DNA from: Nomia melanderi
Lineage: Eukaryota; Arthropoda; Insecta; Hymenoptera; Halictidae
Assembly (NCBI RefSeq): GCF_051020985.1
Contig: NC_135003.1
Span: 5,170,001 to 5,234,000, forward strand
Direction: 5' to 3'
Length of the DNA stretch: 64,000 nt
Part shown: positions 11,520 to 23,662 of the stretch, in pieces
How the letters are laid out: each line of letters opens with the position of its first letter
How positions within the stretch are numbered: the first letter of the stretch is position 1
Notes under the pieces: model-generated
What the model was told of the DNA's origin: nothing
The model's database searches: none
What the model saw: the letters and a program-made list of their open reading frames with translations, nothing else
Translations under genes and position numbers: made by a program

Positions 11520-13725
11520 GAAATGTACGGGCGTCACGAGTTCGTGCTTCATTGTCAGAGACACGAGCGCACATCGTTTGATCAACGACTTTCGCTAACG
11601 CGATCGGTCGATTAGCCGAAAGGAGAACCGGTCGCTGAATGCTAAAATACAAAACCGTGGAACGATTGCGCAACCGCGAACAGTTTGTCCCGTTCGAGAC
11701 GGGTGTAACCGTGTCCGCGGGGGTCCGTTTTTAATGGAACGGTCTGCTGGCTAATTTAATGCGTCGCCACGCATGGAGGACGCTTGGAAAGTTGATTCGG
11801 TCCGGCGAGACGCCGATCTTCGCCCAGACCCGTGCCTCTCGCTCCTCTTAAGCCTCCTACACACGTTCGATCATGTTGCAAAGCATGCATTGACTCCTAG
11901 GTTCCATGATACATGTAGCACTCTACTCTGCGTTGGAGACTAGATGAGCTCCGAGATGGCACAAGGGCAAGAAAGATCTCTCACTATATGTTTTGCTTAT
12001 AATTTTGATTAGTTTCGTGTAACCTTATTAGTCAATAATAAGTTAGTACCGAAAATAAGACAAAAAACATGAAAACTGAGCAATTAGAGCCGCATTTCTG
12101 GCGAAGCTGATCTCCTATGCAACGATGAGTACTCTGCGTTGTTCACGAGGAGAGACCTAAGAGGAATGTAAGTCTAATTGGTTAGGTTTCATCTTTTCTC
12201 ATCTCATTTTCGATACTGATTTGCTACTCGCCGATACGGTAACTAGTCGAAACTATAAATAAAACACACAGCGAGAACATCTCGTGAACAACGTACGGTA
12301 TATAGTTCAAGATCGGAAAGAATTATCGTCATGCAACAAACAGAGAAGAATCAATAGCATAAAGGCAAATTAATGTTGCTGCAACTTTTCTGAAACCCAC
12401 AAGTGAATGCATGCTTCGCAACTTGTCCCAACGTGTGTAAAAGCCTTTAAACAGCACTCATTCTTATCAGCCAAGGATTCTGTGGAAGCCGGGAGCCATG
12501 TGCGCTCCGCAGACGCGGTTAATCTCCGATTCTTGCCCCGTGGCAGTCATCAAAAACCGTATCTCCATCCGGTACACCTCGTGGGCTTGATTCTATTACG
12601 AGCTCTCGCATTCCCCCACGATAATTTCCGTGAGCCGCGCGGTATCGCGCATTTGCGCTCGATAATAATTCAAATTAACGATCCTCGATGCGCCGCTGAC
12701 CCACGGGCACGCGATCCGACAACATTTTTTCTCGCGGCCGCCTGTGCACACGCTGAGATCAATACGAGGATTTAGGTCCGCCATCAATTTCGTTTTATCT
12801 CGCCTTGACCCTTCTGCTCCCCTTCTTCTTCATCTTTTTCAATCTTTACGATGCTTCGAGAAGTAAGGAATTTGTGCGACGTTTCCTTCCGGCGGTGCCG
12901 TAATTGTTATGACTCCCTTGCGTGAAGTTGAGGCAGCTTGGATCCTACAGCTGTTGCGGATACGCTTGATGAATCGGTCTCGATACTCCGAGATCGTCTT
13001 TTTACTGAGACTTTTACGGTGTAAATGAGATAACGAGATTATAACCGAGCCGTTCAAATGTTTGCAAGCTGTGTGCTGCGTGCTATTGGGTTGTCGGATA
13101 AGTTACGAGTCTTTTTGAAGTGTTGATCGAGATTTCTATTTTAAACCGTCGAGGTAATGCGATTAGAATGTACGTAATTCTATTTCGCTATTAAATAATA
13201 TTCTTCTAAAGAGAATATTCTATACGTATTTCAGATTTTTGATGGGGTAGTGTTTCGATTATGTCTACACTGTTTCGTATGAAATGAGAACCCATTGGTA
13301 GCAACGTTTCAAACGACTGCGATTAAACTATCGATCGTTAAGGCGCGTTAAATGTTTATATCGCGAGCACACATTAGGTCGCGCAATGGTGGGCTGTGTT
13401 CCATTGAGCAGGTCTTCGGGGCCGTAATTCAAGCAGCCACTTCAGAGGCAAGAACCGCCGCAACAATGCCCGTAACTGTAGATTCGAGGTAACTTTACAC
13501 TCGAGTCCATTTTCTCTTTGCCCACTTAAGCCTGCTGCTGCAACGTTCGCGCCCTGTCGACCGGAGGAAAGGGTTGGCGACACGTGTTCGAATTTCCCTT
13601 AACGGCCAGCACGCTCTCTAAGCCCACCCCGTAACGCACGGCAATTACCGCGACGTAACTCGAGATCGCAGAGCTTTCGAACGCGAGGAAATTGAGATGC
13701 TTCCTGTGCAAGCGCGAAAATCTAG
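11520..13725. other. CpG-rich patches within intron
   Basis: GC-rich blocks at about 11520-11960, 12400-13060 and 13350-13720 are separated by AT-rich DNA. Short frames overlap on both strands and none resembles a known protein. These are candidates for regulatory islands, with no direct proof. Confidence 0.35.
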
Positions 13726-14678
13726 AGATTTTTATTGGAATATAACTCTGAACGAATATTCGCCGTTTTCTTTAAATTAATGTATTAATTCTTATTCAGA
13801 TGTCTTGTAACTGGTAGTACAACTGAAAAGTGAATTGAAAATACGGAGTACGATTCGTTTATTTTCAAAGTTAACAGTTCACCGAGTTTACATGTATTGG
13901 ATAAGTTGACTGAATAGGACAAATACTGCCCAATAGAATTCTTTCATTCGAAAACCCATCTTCAAGAAAATCGAACTGGAAAATTTGTCGGGCGCAGCAT
14001 CATTTGGCTCGCTGCCAATAGAACACGTTCAGTTCTATTTTTTTCGGAAAGGAGGTCTCGAAAAAAGAATTTTATTCTGTTATATAACACTCTGTGAAAC
14101 TATATATTGTACGCATTAATTGGTAAGTGGATCAGTAGTGATTATAGACAAGATCTATGTTAGAGCACGCTAAAGATAAGGTGATATTTATTTGTTCAGC
14201 CCGCTATCACTTACATCTTCTTTAGAGCAGATATTAAGTAAACATTATTGTATGATTTTCAATTAAGAATTAAGTGCCTATTATTTGATGACTTAACAAA
14301 ACTTTGCTTTGTGAATGATATCTCTATCAAGATTGCACATACTACGTAAATTTGAGAAAGATGAAATCAGTGTACTTCTACGATAACATCTGCGTTTCAT
14401 TTCTTTAGGTATTAAATGTTGACTGAATATTTGTTAACGTTGATTTGATGATATCTTTAAAAAAACTGTCTGCAAAATGTGCAGCATACCTCTAAATTTA
14501 TACGTTATATTCAAATCAATAGGTACATCATTTTACCGAATATAAATCATTTTTAATCTTATCGCAATAGCTTACTTGTTAAAGTAACCCCTTGCCCTAC
14601 GATTAAAGTTTAAGTATTTACTTAAACTTTCCTTATCGATGTTTACTATAGAGAAAAGTAGTATTTCCCTTTCTTAAT
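13726..14678. other. AT-rich intronic stretch
   Basis: No gene, repeat or regulatory element could be supported here. Confidence 0.4.
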
Positions 14679-14920
14679 CAGTTAACTGCGTTTGTAGAGT
14701 ATGCACGCTATCTTAAAGCTTGAAATGATACTAATTCATTCAACTTTATTTTTTCACATAAACATGTAATGCTTCTTAGCTTCGCTTTGATTTTTCATTA
14801 AAGTATACCTTAGGTATACTTTATTCGTTCTGCGTTTCACGAGTACACACTTCATTTTTTAATTTTATCGCGCGCAACACGAGAGACTTTTCAAACTAAA
14901 TTCCACAGTTAACAGGTTAA
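14679..14920 (+). repeat. Dispersed repeat, copy B (interrupted)
   Basis: The core at 14830-14920 matches copy A (862-960) in the same orientation. A second partial left end, CAGTTAACTGCGTTTGTAGA at 14679-14698, lies 150 bases upstream, so the element is either interrupted or partly duplicated. Between them a 21-base near-perfect palindrome (arms AAGTATACCT and AGGTATACTT) occupies 14801-14821. Confidence 0.55.
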
Positions 14921-16549
14921 GGCCAGTAATTAAAACGGTCTACAAGCTAGAGTATCCAAACTGGCCCAGTCCGAAGTCTCCGAATTTTAAACATACGTAG
15001 TATCGGATACAACGTTACATTGTATTTATCATCAAAACCACGATAAAAAAGTCATGTTACAGATTAGCCTAATTACAGATGTTAGCCTGTCGGTTATCTG
15101 GTCTGTGTATTGGCCGGGACACGCGGCTAACGCTGTCCGCGACAGATAAATCGAAACGGGATCAGCAGCACAAGCCAGTAGTTATCGCGGTTGCATAGTA
15201 GCGAAGACGAAGCTCACGTGAGCCGGCAGGCCTCTGTTCACTGTCACAGCCACGGGGCTTTTTTCCTAAGTCGACTCGATAAGAGGAAGCGATAAGTCGG
15301 CGGAAGCCGCGCCGAAACCTTGGCAACGCCGTACTTTCCAGACTGAGGACCTGGATGATTCAGCGCCAGCTGCGTTGGTCGAGGGCCACCTAAACTTGCC
15401 CCGAAATTTGTTAGTCAAAATCGAATCACCCTGTTCTGAGAAACGATTGCCGCCGATCGATCCTCTAAAACATTAGCTACCTAGGTACATTCACGGATAA
15501 GTTTCGATGTGACACTTGAATTTCCTTTGTTCTCCAGTTAAATAGCATTATTTTAAACTCGACTCACAAAACTTATCAATTTAATAGATTTCAGATTTCT
15601 TAAATAGCTTTGTAAATAGTTGTAGTAAATTGTTTTTAGCCATTTATATTCAGTTTGATAGATTTAGCGACTTGTTCTTTGATTTCTTTTATAATTTCGC
15701 TCGATAGAAGTGTTTTACTATTTATAATTTAGTAAGGAATGAAAGAGTTTTATGCCTGTTCTAGGTCTTTAGAATCATCAGTACCTTCCTTTATGTTCCT
15801 CTATTTGTTGGAGAAACTGTGTGTAATCACTTTTTACAGCGTTCAATAAACAACGTCGGGGAAACGGTTTTTGTTTGAATTCGCGTTCACTGTAAATTGC
15901 ACATCAGATTTATAACTCGATGCTTTTCTTTTTTCCACTTTCTCCCATCGATCCTGAACGATCCCAAACAGAATTTGTATAATTTATGAATCGTACCGCC
16001 TCGTCGTGTTCCTTGTCTCGATAAATCATGCGGTGTCGCGTGATTACCTGCCATCCCGTGGCTCCCTTCTTTTGGGCAGTCTACAGTGATGAACGAGAAC
16101 TAGGAGTTGAATGAATGTATCGTGGGTGGAATCGTATTGCATCTTGGAAAGAACATTTAATTTAATTAAGTAGGATATATAATAGAACAAGGTGGGACTA
16201 TACATGATCGTATACAGGCTTTGTGGTAATTAATTACGTTTCCGCAGACATATAATAAATGATATATTATATATATGAAGAAACGCCACAGAAGGAGAAA
16301 ATAGATCTTCATAACGTCTTCCCTATTTTCTGCTATCTCCATTCCATTACAACTATCAACACAGAAAATGAAGTTCTATTTTACCCTAATTCCTCCATAA
16401 CCATAAAAATATAAATTCCCACATCCACAGTCTATTTACCACAAAAGTTCATTAGAAATAACTCAAACAAACTTAACCGAAAAATTCGAAACAGTTCCTC
16501 CAAACAATTCCACTATTCTACTACCTCAACACGTTCCACGTCCTCGCAA
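14921..16549. other. Intronic stretch with one CpG-rich patch
   Basis: A GC-rich patch covers about 15080-15480 and the rest is AT-rich. No credible reading frame is present in either part. Confidence 0.35.
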
Positions 16550-17400
16550 TGCACTAAAATTTGCCGAACCTCCCTCGAATCGTATCGATCCGAAACTCGT
16601 GAGCGGTGGGCTTCCAGAATTCCACCCGTCAGAATTCGGACAACCGCGTACAGTTAAAGCCCGCATCCCGCCAGAGGAATCTCGAGGCTAAACCGATTTC
16701 CACGAAAACGAAACGACCCTCGTCGTAGACAGTCGGGCTGGCGGCAGCATCGCGTCGCGTCGGGGGTGGCCGGGGGCCGCGGGGAAATATAATTTCAATC
16801 GCTCGCCGAGAATCTATAGGCAGTCTCGCTCGCTGCAGGCAGAAAATGGGGGATGTTGGCGAGCAGTCACCTCTCCCCCCGGCGTCGGGGATGAAGCATG
16901 ACTCACCCGGTGCCACCACCCCTGTTTTCGACTGTCTCGTGCCGGGGAATCCACCCTCGGCGCTCTCTCACCCTCGTGGATCAAACGGGACGAGCTCGAG
17001 GAACGAGCATTATCATAATCCGTGTTGACAGGCCGTGCAGAAAAAATACGAAGTCAGACGCCGCGGTTCAGGTGATCTCCGCGTCATTGTCCTTCGACGT
17101 ATTGGGCCGATTGTTGAGCCGCGAGGGTCAGTCGATCGTCACGGTGCGTGGACCGTCACGGACGATCGGCTCGCTTTCAAGGCTGACGCGACGGATCCGC
17201 TTCGTGTTTACAGAGAGAAGAACATTCGGGGGTCGAGACTGGTCGGCTATTCCGTCACGTACGCGATGAAACCGCGGTTGCTTCCTTTTATTAGAAGCTG
17301 TGAATCACTGCGGGGTATTCGGTCGTTCATGACCGAGAATCTGGGGCCGTTCGCGTTTGGGTATTCTTGTTGGTCATTCTTGTGCGCTGCGGAATGAAAT
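16550..17400. other. Large CpG-rich patch
   Basis: One of the largest GC-rich blocks in the intron. It contains an AP-1-like TGACTCA near 16899 and overlapping frames of about 60-120 codons on both strands, none resembling a known protein. It may be an alternative promoter or an enhancer. No initiator and donor pair was convincing. Confidence 0.35.
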
Positions 17401-19030
17401 TATGACAGTTGTTGTGTCACTTGAATGTACTTATTTCTTTCTTTTGAAATTCTTTCGGAGAATCTGCTGGTTATGATTACTGTTATATAATTGAGTTTAC
17501 TTGATTACACAATTTAGAGAATTTGGTACCTTTAATTTTGTTGTTATATATAAATGTAATATATTCATACGACTAAGTTTCCTTTCTCACGCGATTAAGA
17601 GTAGAATTTACTTGTGTTATCTTTGTGACTCCTTAGAAATAAGGTTAAATATATAAATTATAAATACATGAAATAGTATTAAAAAAATGTACTGTTTAAA
17701 TACAGTTGATACTCAAATAATGTTAACTGTGACAGACCAACCAAGTAAATAATAGATAATAAAAAATTGTATTTCAGTACTGTCCAATCTTGATTTAAGG
17801 AAACCACGATAGTACTAATCATTAAAACAATGCCATTATTAATGAACAGTTCAATGCATACTCCGAAAAGCTAACAAAACAGAGAAACAGATTATGCAAG
17901 ATAAAAAAATTCAATGGTTCTATATTGGCCTTGCCCCAACCTCATTCGTACTGTGGGAATATCCGACTATTTAAACAGGTTTAGAGCTATGTAGCTTCCG
18001 AACTTCCCAGCCAATATTTCAAGTTATTCACATCCACGCTTCAACCAGAGGAAAAAAGCTTCCTAATCCGTCTTTTTCGTCGTTGAACTGGATTCAAGTC
18101 CAAATGACTTTCACGCAGACTGCGAAGGAAAAAAGATACGACATTATGCCGGTGCACACGTGGTCTGGGCACAGTGATGTCGTCATCGGGTTTGCTTAAC
18201 GAATTAATCCCATTATTGTTGTTCGTCTTGCTCTCGATGTCCGGAAGAGCGAGAAAGATTGCTGGAGAGAGCGGCATACGTAATGGCATCTGGAAAAGCT
18301 CGCATCTGCCACGGAACAGTGAAAGACGAGTTCCGATGTTGAAACGAGATTACGTGTACCCCTCGAAGGCGGAGAAATACGTTGGATTTATGTGCTTCCT
18401 TGGGCGTGCACGTTCAGCCAATCATCACGGCACAAAGGAAGGGGTGGCTCTCGTCCACCCCCGAGACCGGAGAGGATGTTATCTTTTATCATCGTCGATT
18501 CACTGGATCGCCACAAAGAAATTACCGCGGGTTTCGACGGCAAACTGAAATCGAGTATCGTTGTGTCATCTTGATCCCGGCTTACATAATTGGCACGAGC
18601 TTTCTGAAAGTACGTAATTAATACGGCCGTTTAATTGGCTTCGTTTACGGGTGACATTCGATTGTTGCCATCCTTCGAAATCAATTCATTTAACATCCCG
18701 TTCCGTGTGAAATTCGTTCCGATTCGTTGGATTTTTTATCGGGCATAATTTCGTGATTTTAATTACGCTGAAAGGCTCGCCTGTTTTCCGTTCGGCCGCG
18801 GAACTTTGTCGCGAAATTGAAAACGCAAATTGCTTGCTCGGCAAACGTTCCTTTTGAAGCCGACTAAACTTTTCGATAATGATGAAACTTTGATGAGACT
18901 CCGGTTGTATACCGACTATAAAACTCTCTATTTGGACACCGACGAAACGCGTAATATGTCTAATTAGAATTTTCACGGTATTATATAATTTTTGTGACTT
19001 CGTGTTTTCTTTATTGGCGGTTTACTTGTT
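17401..19030. other. Intronic stretch with CpG-rich patch
   Basis: AT-rich to about 18040, then GC-richer to about 18960. The 124-codon frame at 18174-18548 overlaps two others and shows no recognisable domain, so I do not call a gene. Confidence 0.35.
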
Positions 19031-19266
19031 TTAATAGTCTTTTGAAAACCTACGATTAACGGGTTAAATTGACTTTTCAAGATTCCTGCATAGAAACTCC
19101 AAGAGCGCATTTACTGAGACTTTAATTGATTTATAATTCAGTTTGTATATTACTAAATCAATTTCTTTAATAATTTCACAGAGGAACATTCCTTTATCTT
19201 TTTAACAATCGCAAAAAGAAAATCGGGAATGGGTCATTTTCACCTGTCTGGTAGTTTTAGTGTTAA
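19031..19266 (+). mobile_element. Short TTAA-flanked element, TTAACACTAAAACTACC family
   Basis: The right end reads TCTGGTAGTTTTAGTGTTAA, the inverse of the TTAACACTAAAACTACC left end of the copy at 31541. The body aligns with that copy in the same orientation, for example TAGAAACTC, ATTACTRAATCAATTT and TTAATAAYTTCMCAGAG segments. The left end is degenerate. With no coding capacity, it is a miniature non-autonomous element. Confidence 0.7.
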
Positions 19267-19972
19267 TAAATGTTTCACTAGCAAGAACAGTTACGAGTAT
19301 GAAATAATAAATGGTCCCAAGCAATATAATCTACCAATTACTTTCCATTATATTTAATAAATTCTATTAATTCTATTCTATTCCTAACTTGTATAAAATA
19401 TTTCTAACATTTCAAAGATTTAAAAATTCCTTTCTCTCAGCATATTCATAGAGAAGCCTATTTATAGTTTTCTAATAGACAAAATTAGAATAATTCCCTT
19501 TCCTCGGATTTAAAGAAAATTTCTTATCTATACTTTCTAACGTATTCCTTCAAAATATATCCATAGTATATCTCAATTACGTTTTACGTGTAATGAAATA
19601 GGATGTCATCTTCGCTTCCTTTCATTCGTACCTGCGGAAATGTTCACGGAAATTTTTGCAGTCTTTAGTTGAACAGCCATAATCATTATGAAATAGTTAC
19701 AAAGAATAGATGACAGTCGAGTCCGTCAAGAGCAAATGAATTGCTGCTAAGCTATTTTGATGATTATAGTCGTTCTTAATGAGCAGCATCATGCAAACGA
19801 TTTTCGTTGCGAATGGGTTAGAAGTGCGTTCTCCTCGAGGCTGTCGATGATTCCATCGCTTTCGCCTGTCGTTCTTTTATTTGCGAGAGAATAGCGAAGT
19901 TGGAACACGTTCTTAGCATGGGGACCCCACTGGTCTGGCGCCAAGCAATAATAACCGTTCGCCCACACCGAG
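19267..19972. other. AT-rich intronic stretch
   Basis: I see no gene. The sequence becomes more GC-rich after about 19780. Confidence 0.4.
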
Positions 19973-20050
19973 CTTTCTCTCTCTCTTTCTCTTTCTCTCT
20001 CTTTTTCTCTTTCTCTCTCTTTCTCCTTCTTTTTCCTTCTTTCTCTTGCT
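19973..20050 (+). repeat. CT-rich polypyrimidine microsatellite
   Basis: Nearly 80 bases consisting almost only of C and T, followed closely by GCTGTCAG ending at 20055. The shape is that of an extreme 3' splice site, but no exon-like frame or donor follows. The serine/phenylalanine-rich frame across it is simple-repeat translation. Confidence 0.85.
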
Positions 20051-20055
20051 GTCAG

Positions 20056-22247
20056 CTTCTATCTCCTTCTCAAGGTTTTTGCACCGTGCTGAGCCTAGCG
20101 TCGACGACGATCACACTCGCAGAATCCTCTAACGGCGCTCGCAAAAAGCTCTACTAGCCTGCAGAATCGATATCCTGTCGTTTGACGAATCATTCGTCGT
20201 TAACATCCGTTTGCCGAGTCAGCTCTGCTGTCGATTCAAGCAATTTCTATGTGAATTTCGAATTTGAAAGTGTGAAAGTTTAATCCATTCGGAAGGGCTA
20301 TTATTTTTAAATGATGTTTCTGATTATATTAGTTAATTTAGGATTATATTAGTTCTTAAATAATGATGGTTTGCTGGTCTTATGATGTAAAGATGGTGAA
20401 CTCGAGTGATTACGTTCACTTGGAAAATTAGAATTGATATGAAAAATTTCCTAAGTGACTTTCTTTTTATGATTTTGTTGACTTTTCAATGAAATGGTTG
20501 GAAGTTATTACAGTCGTTATAATTATCTACTTTTCACCTTAAATAATGTGGTTTTTCAGTGAAGTCAACATTATCGATTTTAAAATTAGTTTTCTTTCTT
20601 AAATTGAATATGATAGCAATTGTATGCTAATTAAATTTTAATTATAAAAATACATTGCCATTTATAATCCAATTTTAGAGTTTAATGCGCAAACGTATAA
20701 ACTTTTCATAATTAAACTGTTGGTTGTAGATTTACCTATTTAACGAATTGGTAAGGTTCTTTCATGCATATGCAAATTCCCCTTTAGCGTTTGATTATTC
20801 GTTGAATATGTTGTTATAAATGTGTAGGAACTTTGATATTAATGTTCAAATAGAAGATTACGTCGGCAGTTCAACAGAATTATAACAGTTGGATTATTGC
20901 CAGGTGACAGTATTTTGGCTAGTGGTCACAACTGTTACAAACTATAGCAATTAGAAAACAAATATCAAAAAGAAGAAACTCAAATAGTATTATATTTGTA
21001 CTTTGTACCATATACTTTTCAATTATAATGATATACTATTAAGTATAACGATGCATGTAAATTTAATATTCTGATTATTTTTTTCATAAAAATATACACT
21101 ATATATTCTTGATATGTTTAAAATTAAAACTTTGACTTGTAATACTATAAATCAACCCACAAACTCTTCATACATTAATTCGATAATTAATGATCCAACA
21201 TTAATTCATAGATTATATACACACTATGCAGGTTCTACAAAATTTATCACTACACAAATATAGATGTTCATTCGAAGTGAAATAAAAAGTGTAAAAAATT
21301 TGTTAAACATAGACACTATGAGATCTACAACAGGATTATAGAAATTACGACTTTTGATAAAATATTCTCACTACTAAATTGTATCTAAAGAATCAGTATC
21401 TGAATTTGTGGGAAAATTGTTCCAGTTTAAAGCGATTTAATGGTCGATTATTCAGTTTTCGGTGCAGATGAAATGAAACGACGCACTCGGCGATGGCCAT
21501 AAATTCCAGTAAAAGTAGTCGATGTCAACCTGGAGAATTCTGAACCAGTCTGGAACTGGCTGAAAGATTCTTTACCTGGACCTGATTAGGTCTCCTCTGG
21601 AATGCCATTTATCAAGAAGTCGACGACTTCGAGACTTCAACTACGCGATGTCTGACAAGCTCAGATCAAGGATCATGCTTTGACAAAAGTGGTCGTGAGA
21701 ATTCTTTGGTCAATTAAACGGGTCGTTAAAGCACTCTCGATAGCCAAAGTTGGAAAAAGAGAATGGTTAGGGCGATTAGACTACGATGTTGAGACTTCAT
21801 AAGAAATTCTAGTGGTTCGTGTTAATTGATAAGATTTTTAGGTAGCTTTTTTTTCCGAATAGCATTCTTTAAATAATTCCCCGCTGTCGTTATATCTTCA
21901 GTATTTTACGACCAACAGTGTCAAGTATTCTATGTACAAATGACATAGACACTACAAAGTGGAGTTAATGAAATAACTTAATTAACATTTCCGGTGAGTA
22001 CAGGTTTTATGAATTTATTTAGTTAGAAACTAGTTACATTAGAACAACAATATAAAAAACGATGATTATTTGAAAACTTTTCTATATTATAAATAATGCA
22101 GCCTAAATCGCACATATAACGTGCAAATAACGCAACTCAATTAAATAATTTGATATTACCTTTCTTACCAGTATCTTGTTTCGTGATATCAACCAGCATT
22201 CAACGTATAAACACGATTTCATACAACAAAATGCACAAAATATAATA
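20056..22247. other. Mostly AT-rich intronic stretch
   Basis: I see no gene. A moderately GC-richer piece lies at about 21430-21800. Confidence 0.4.
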
Positions 22248-22507
22248 TTAATCCTTTCGTCTCTGGATACGTATTTTTCTCGTAAATCAAAGAAAGGATT
22301 AAGAACAGTTGCTTTTAAGTGAAATTGAAGTTTTTCAGTGAAATAAATAAGGTAAGCACTAATAATATTAATAATAATAAGCACTTAAGGTGTCAACCAT
22401 AAGCAAAGATCCCCATGTGGTACAATTTTCCTTCATCTTTAAAGGGTTTTCTGACAATTTAAAATATTCGTGGTACCTACGTATACCATCCAGGAGGAAA
22501 GGGTTAA
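22248..22507 (-). mobile_element. TTAA-flanked miniature element, composite family, outer part only
   Basis: The ends are TTAATCCTTTCGTCTCTG and the inverse of TTAACCCTTTCCTCC. The body is the reverse complement of 36897-37408, with near-identical blocks such as GGGATCTTTGCTTATGG and CTTAAGTGCT. It lacks the inner segment present at 37041-37282; its central ATT-rich joint looks like an empty or healed insertion site. The short - strand frame over it (22103-22384) resembles one at 37223-37408 only because both lie in this repeat. Confidence 0.8.
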
Positions 22508-22739
22508 ATCATTTGATTGAATTTCATTATTATCATTGCACACCCAGCTGAATGCCATCGCATTAGGTAGTATTATTTATAATACTTTAATTGAGTCATT
22601 AATTGATTCATCTATAGTAATTCGATTTGGTTGCAGGCCATCAATGACACGATGATTCAAGGTGTTAACAAGATAAATGGTATTAGAAATAATTATTAAT
22701 GATTCGGTATTACAGTATTCATATTACGCTATTATCTAG
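22508..22739. other. AT-rich spacer with a splice-like site
   Basis: TTGGTTGCAG at 22629-22638 could act as a 3' splice site, but the following 25 bases up to CAAGGTGTTA have a weak donor. No exon is called. Confidence 0.25.
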
Positions 22740-22850
22740 TTGCTTATGTTACTAAATATTTTTATTCGATATCAATTTTCTCATTGTAATTGCTTTCAAG
22801 CAATTCGAAAGCTCCGGTCGTCAGTGACCATCGTGTTAATGGTCCATGAT
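22740..22850 (+). mobile_element. Fragment of the inner element of the composite family
   Basis: This segment aligns in the same orientation with 37152-37263, sharing TATTTTTATTCGA-like, TAATTGYTTTCAAG and CTCCGGTC/TTCCGGTC blocks. It is a piece of the inner element found complete in the 36.9-kb copy, here without its ends. Confidence 0.65.
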
Positions 22851-23437
22851 TCCATAATCGAAGGTTCGTGACAGAATGATTCCGCGCTGAAGAAAGAATT
22901 CTATTCCCTAGTTGTCAGAAATCGGTGTCTGAATTCCAGGTGCGACGCACTCGATACTTCTTAAGAGGGTTCCTCGATAACGTGGAACGCTCGTAAAGTG
23001 GCTCGCGGGAGCTCCAGTAAATTCTCCTGTTTCCCGACCGATACTACGATTCCGCATCTAACGAGTCGGTGTTCTCCTCCGCGGCAGGACAATCGCGAAA
23101 CGTTGGCCAGATAACCTCGCGCGGAGGTATCAGCTTTCTTATTGTCGTACTGTGCAAGGGGAATGTAACGCGAGACGCGGCCACAGAATGTCGCGAGGAG
23201 ATTATGAGAGCTATTTCCACGTGCGTTCTTCTACCTAGTACGTATAACAGTTATAAACGAATGTGAGATGTTTCTATTGCCCGAAGTATTAGAGTTTGTT
23301 GACCCCCCCCCCGAGAGTCATGACCGGAAGTTCGATACTGGCTATCCATCAGTGAAATTCGTGCTCGGTCGATACGATGGTTACTATCAGACAACGGGTC
23401 TACTGAAACTTATCGTTTAATGTTGATATGTACATCT
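22851..23437. other. CpG-rich patch with C10 homopolymer
   Basis: GC-rich from about 22900 to 23400. A run of ten C bases is at 23303-23312. The 65-codon frame at 23069-23266 has no recognisable feature. No gene is called. Confidence 0.35.
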
Positions 23438-23662
23438 TTAACTATTTCGTGTCTGAATATGTATTTTTTCTGCATATGAATTTTGTAAAAATAGTCCAGG
23501 CTGCACACTAATCTAAGAAATAAGAAATAAGATAAACATTGATAATAATTAGACTGCGGATCTTTATGCAAAATCAAATTTTCAAGAATATTATTAGAAA
23601 AGTTTCCCATAAACGGATAAAAATGTGCAGTCTAATAATAATTGGCACTTAAGCTGTCAGTT
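23438..23662 (-). mobile_element. Composite TTAA-ended miniature element, degenerate copy
   Basis: The left end, TTAACTATTTCGTGTCTGAA, and the following GTATTTTTTCT match the inverted right half of the 36.9-kb copy. AAGAAATAAGATAA leads into an inner element at 23549-23635, bounded by TTAGACTGCGGATCTTTAT and the inverse of TTAGACTGCACATTTTTAT. The other half resumes with GCACTTAAGCTGTCAG and then decays. The inner part is about 87 bases here versus about 240 at 37041, so it is internally deleted. Confidence 0.7.

Noticed and set aside
19900..20157. 85-codon frame with serine/phenylalanine/leucine-rich core
   Set aside because: The core is translation of the CT-rich microsatellite.
22103..22384. 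- strand frame resembling the + strand frame at 37223-37408
   Set aside because: The protein-level likeness comes from both lying in copies of the same miniature element. Nucleotide similarity extends beyond the frames, so it is not a protein family.
22629..22670. Possible 25-base microexon after TTGGTTGCAG
   Set aside because: The donor after CAAG is GTGTTA, which is weak, and the frame gives no useful continuation of the first exon.
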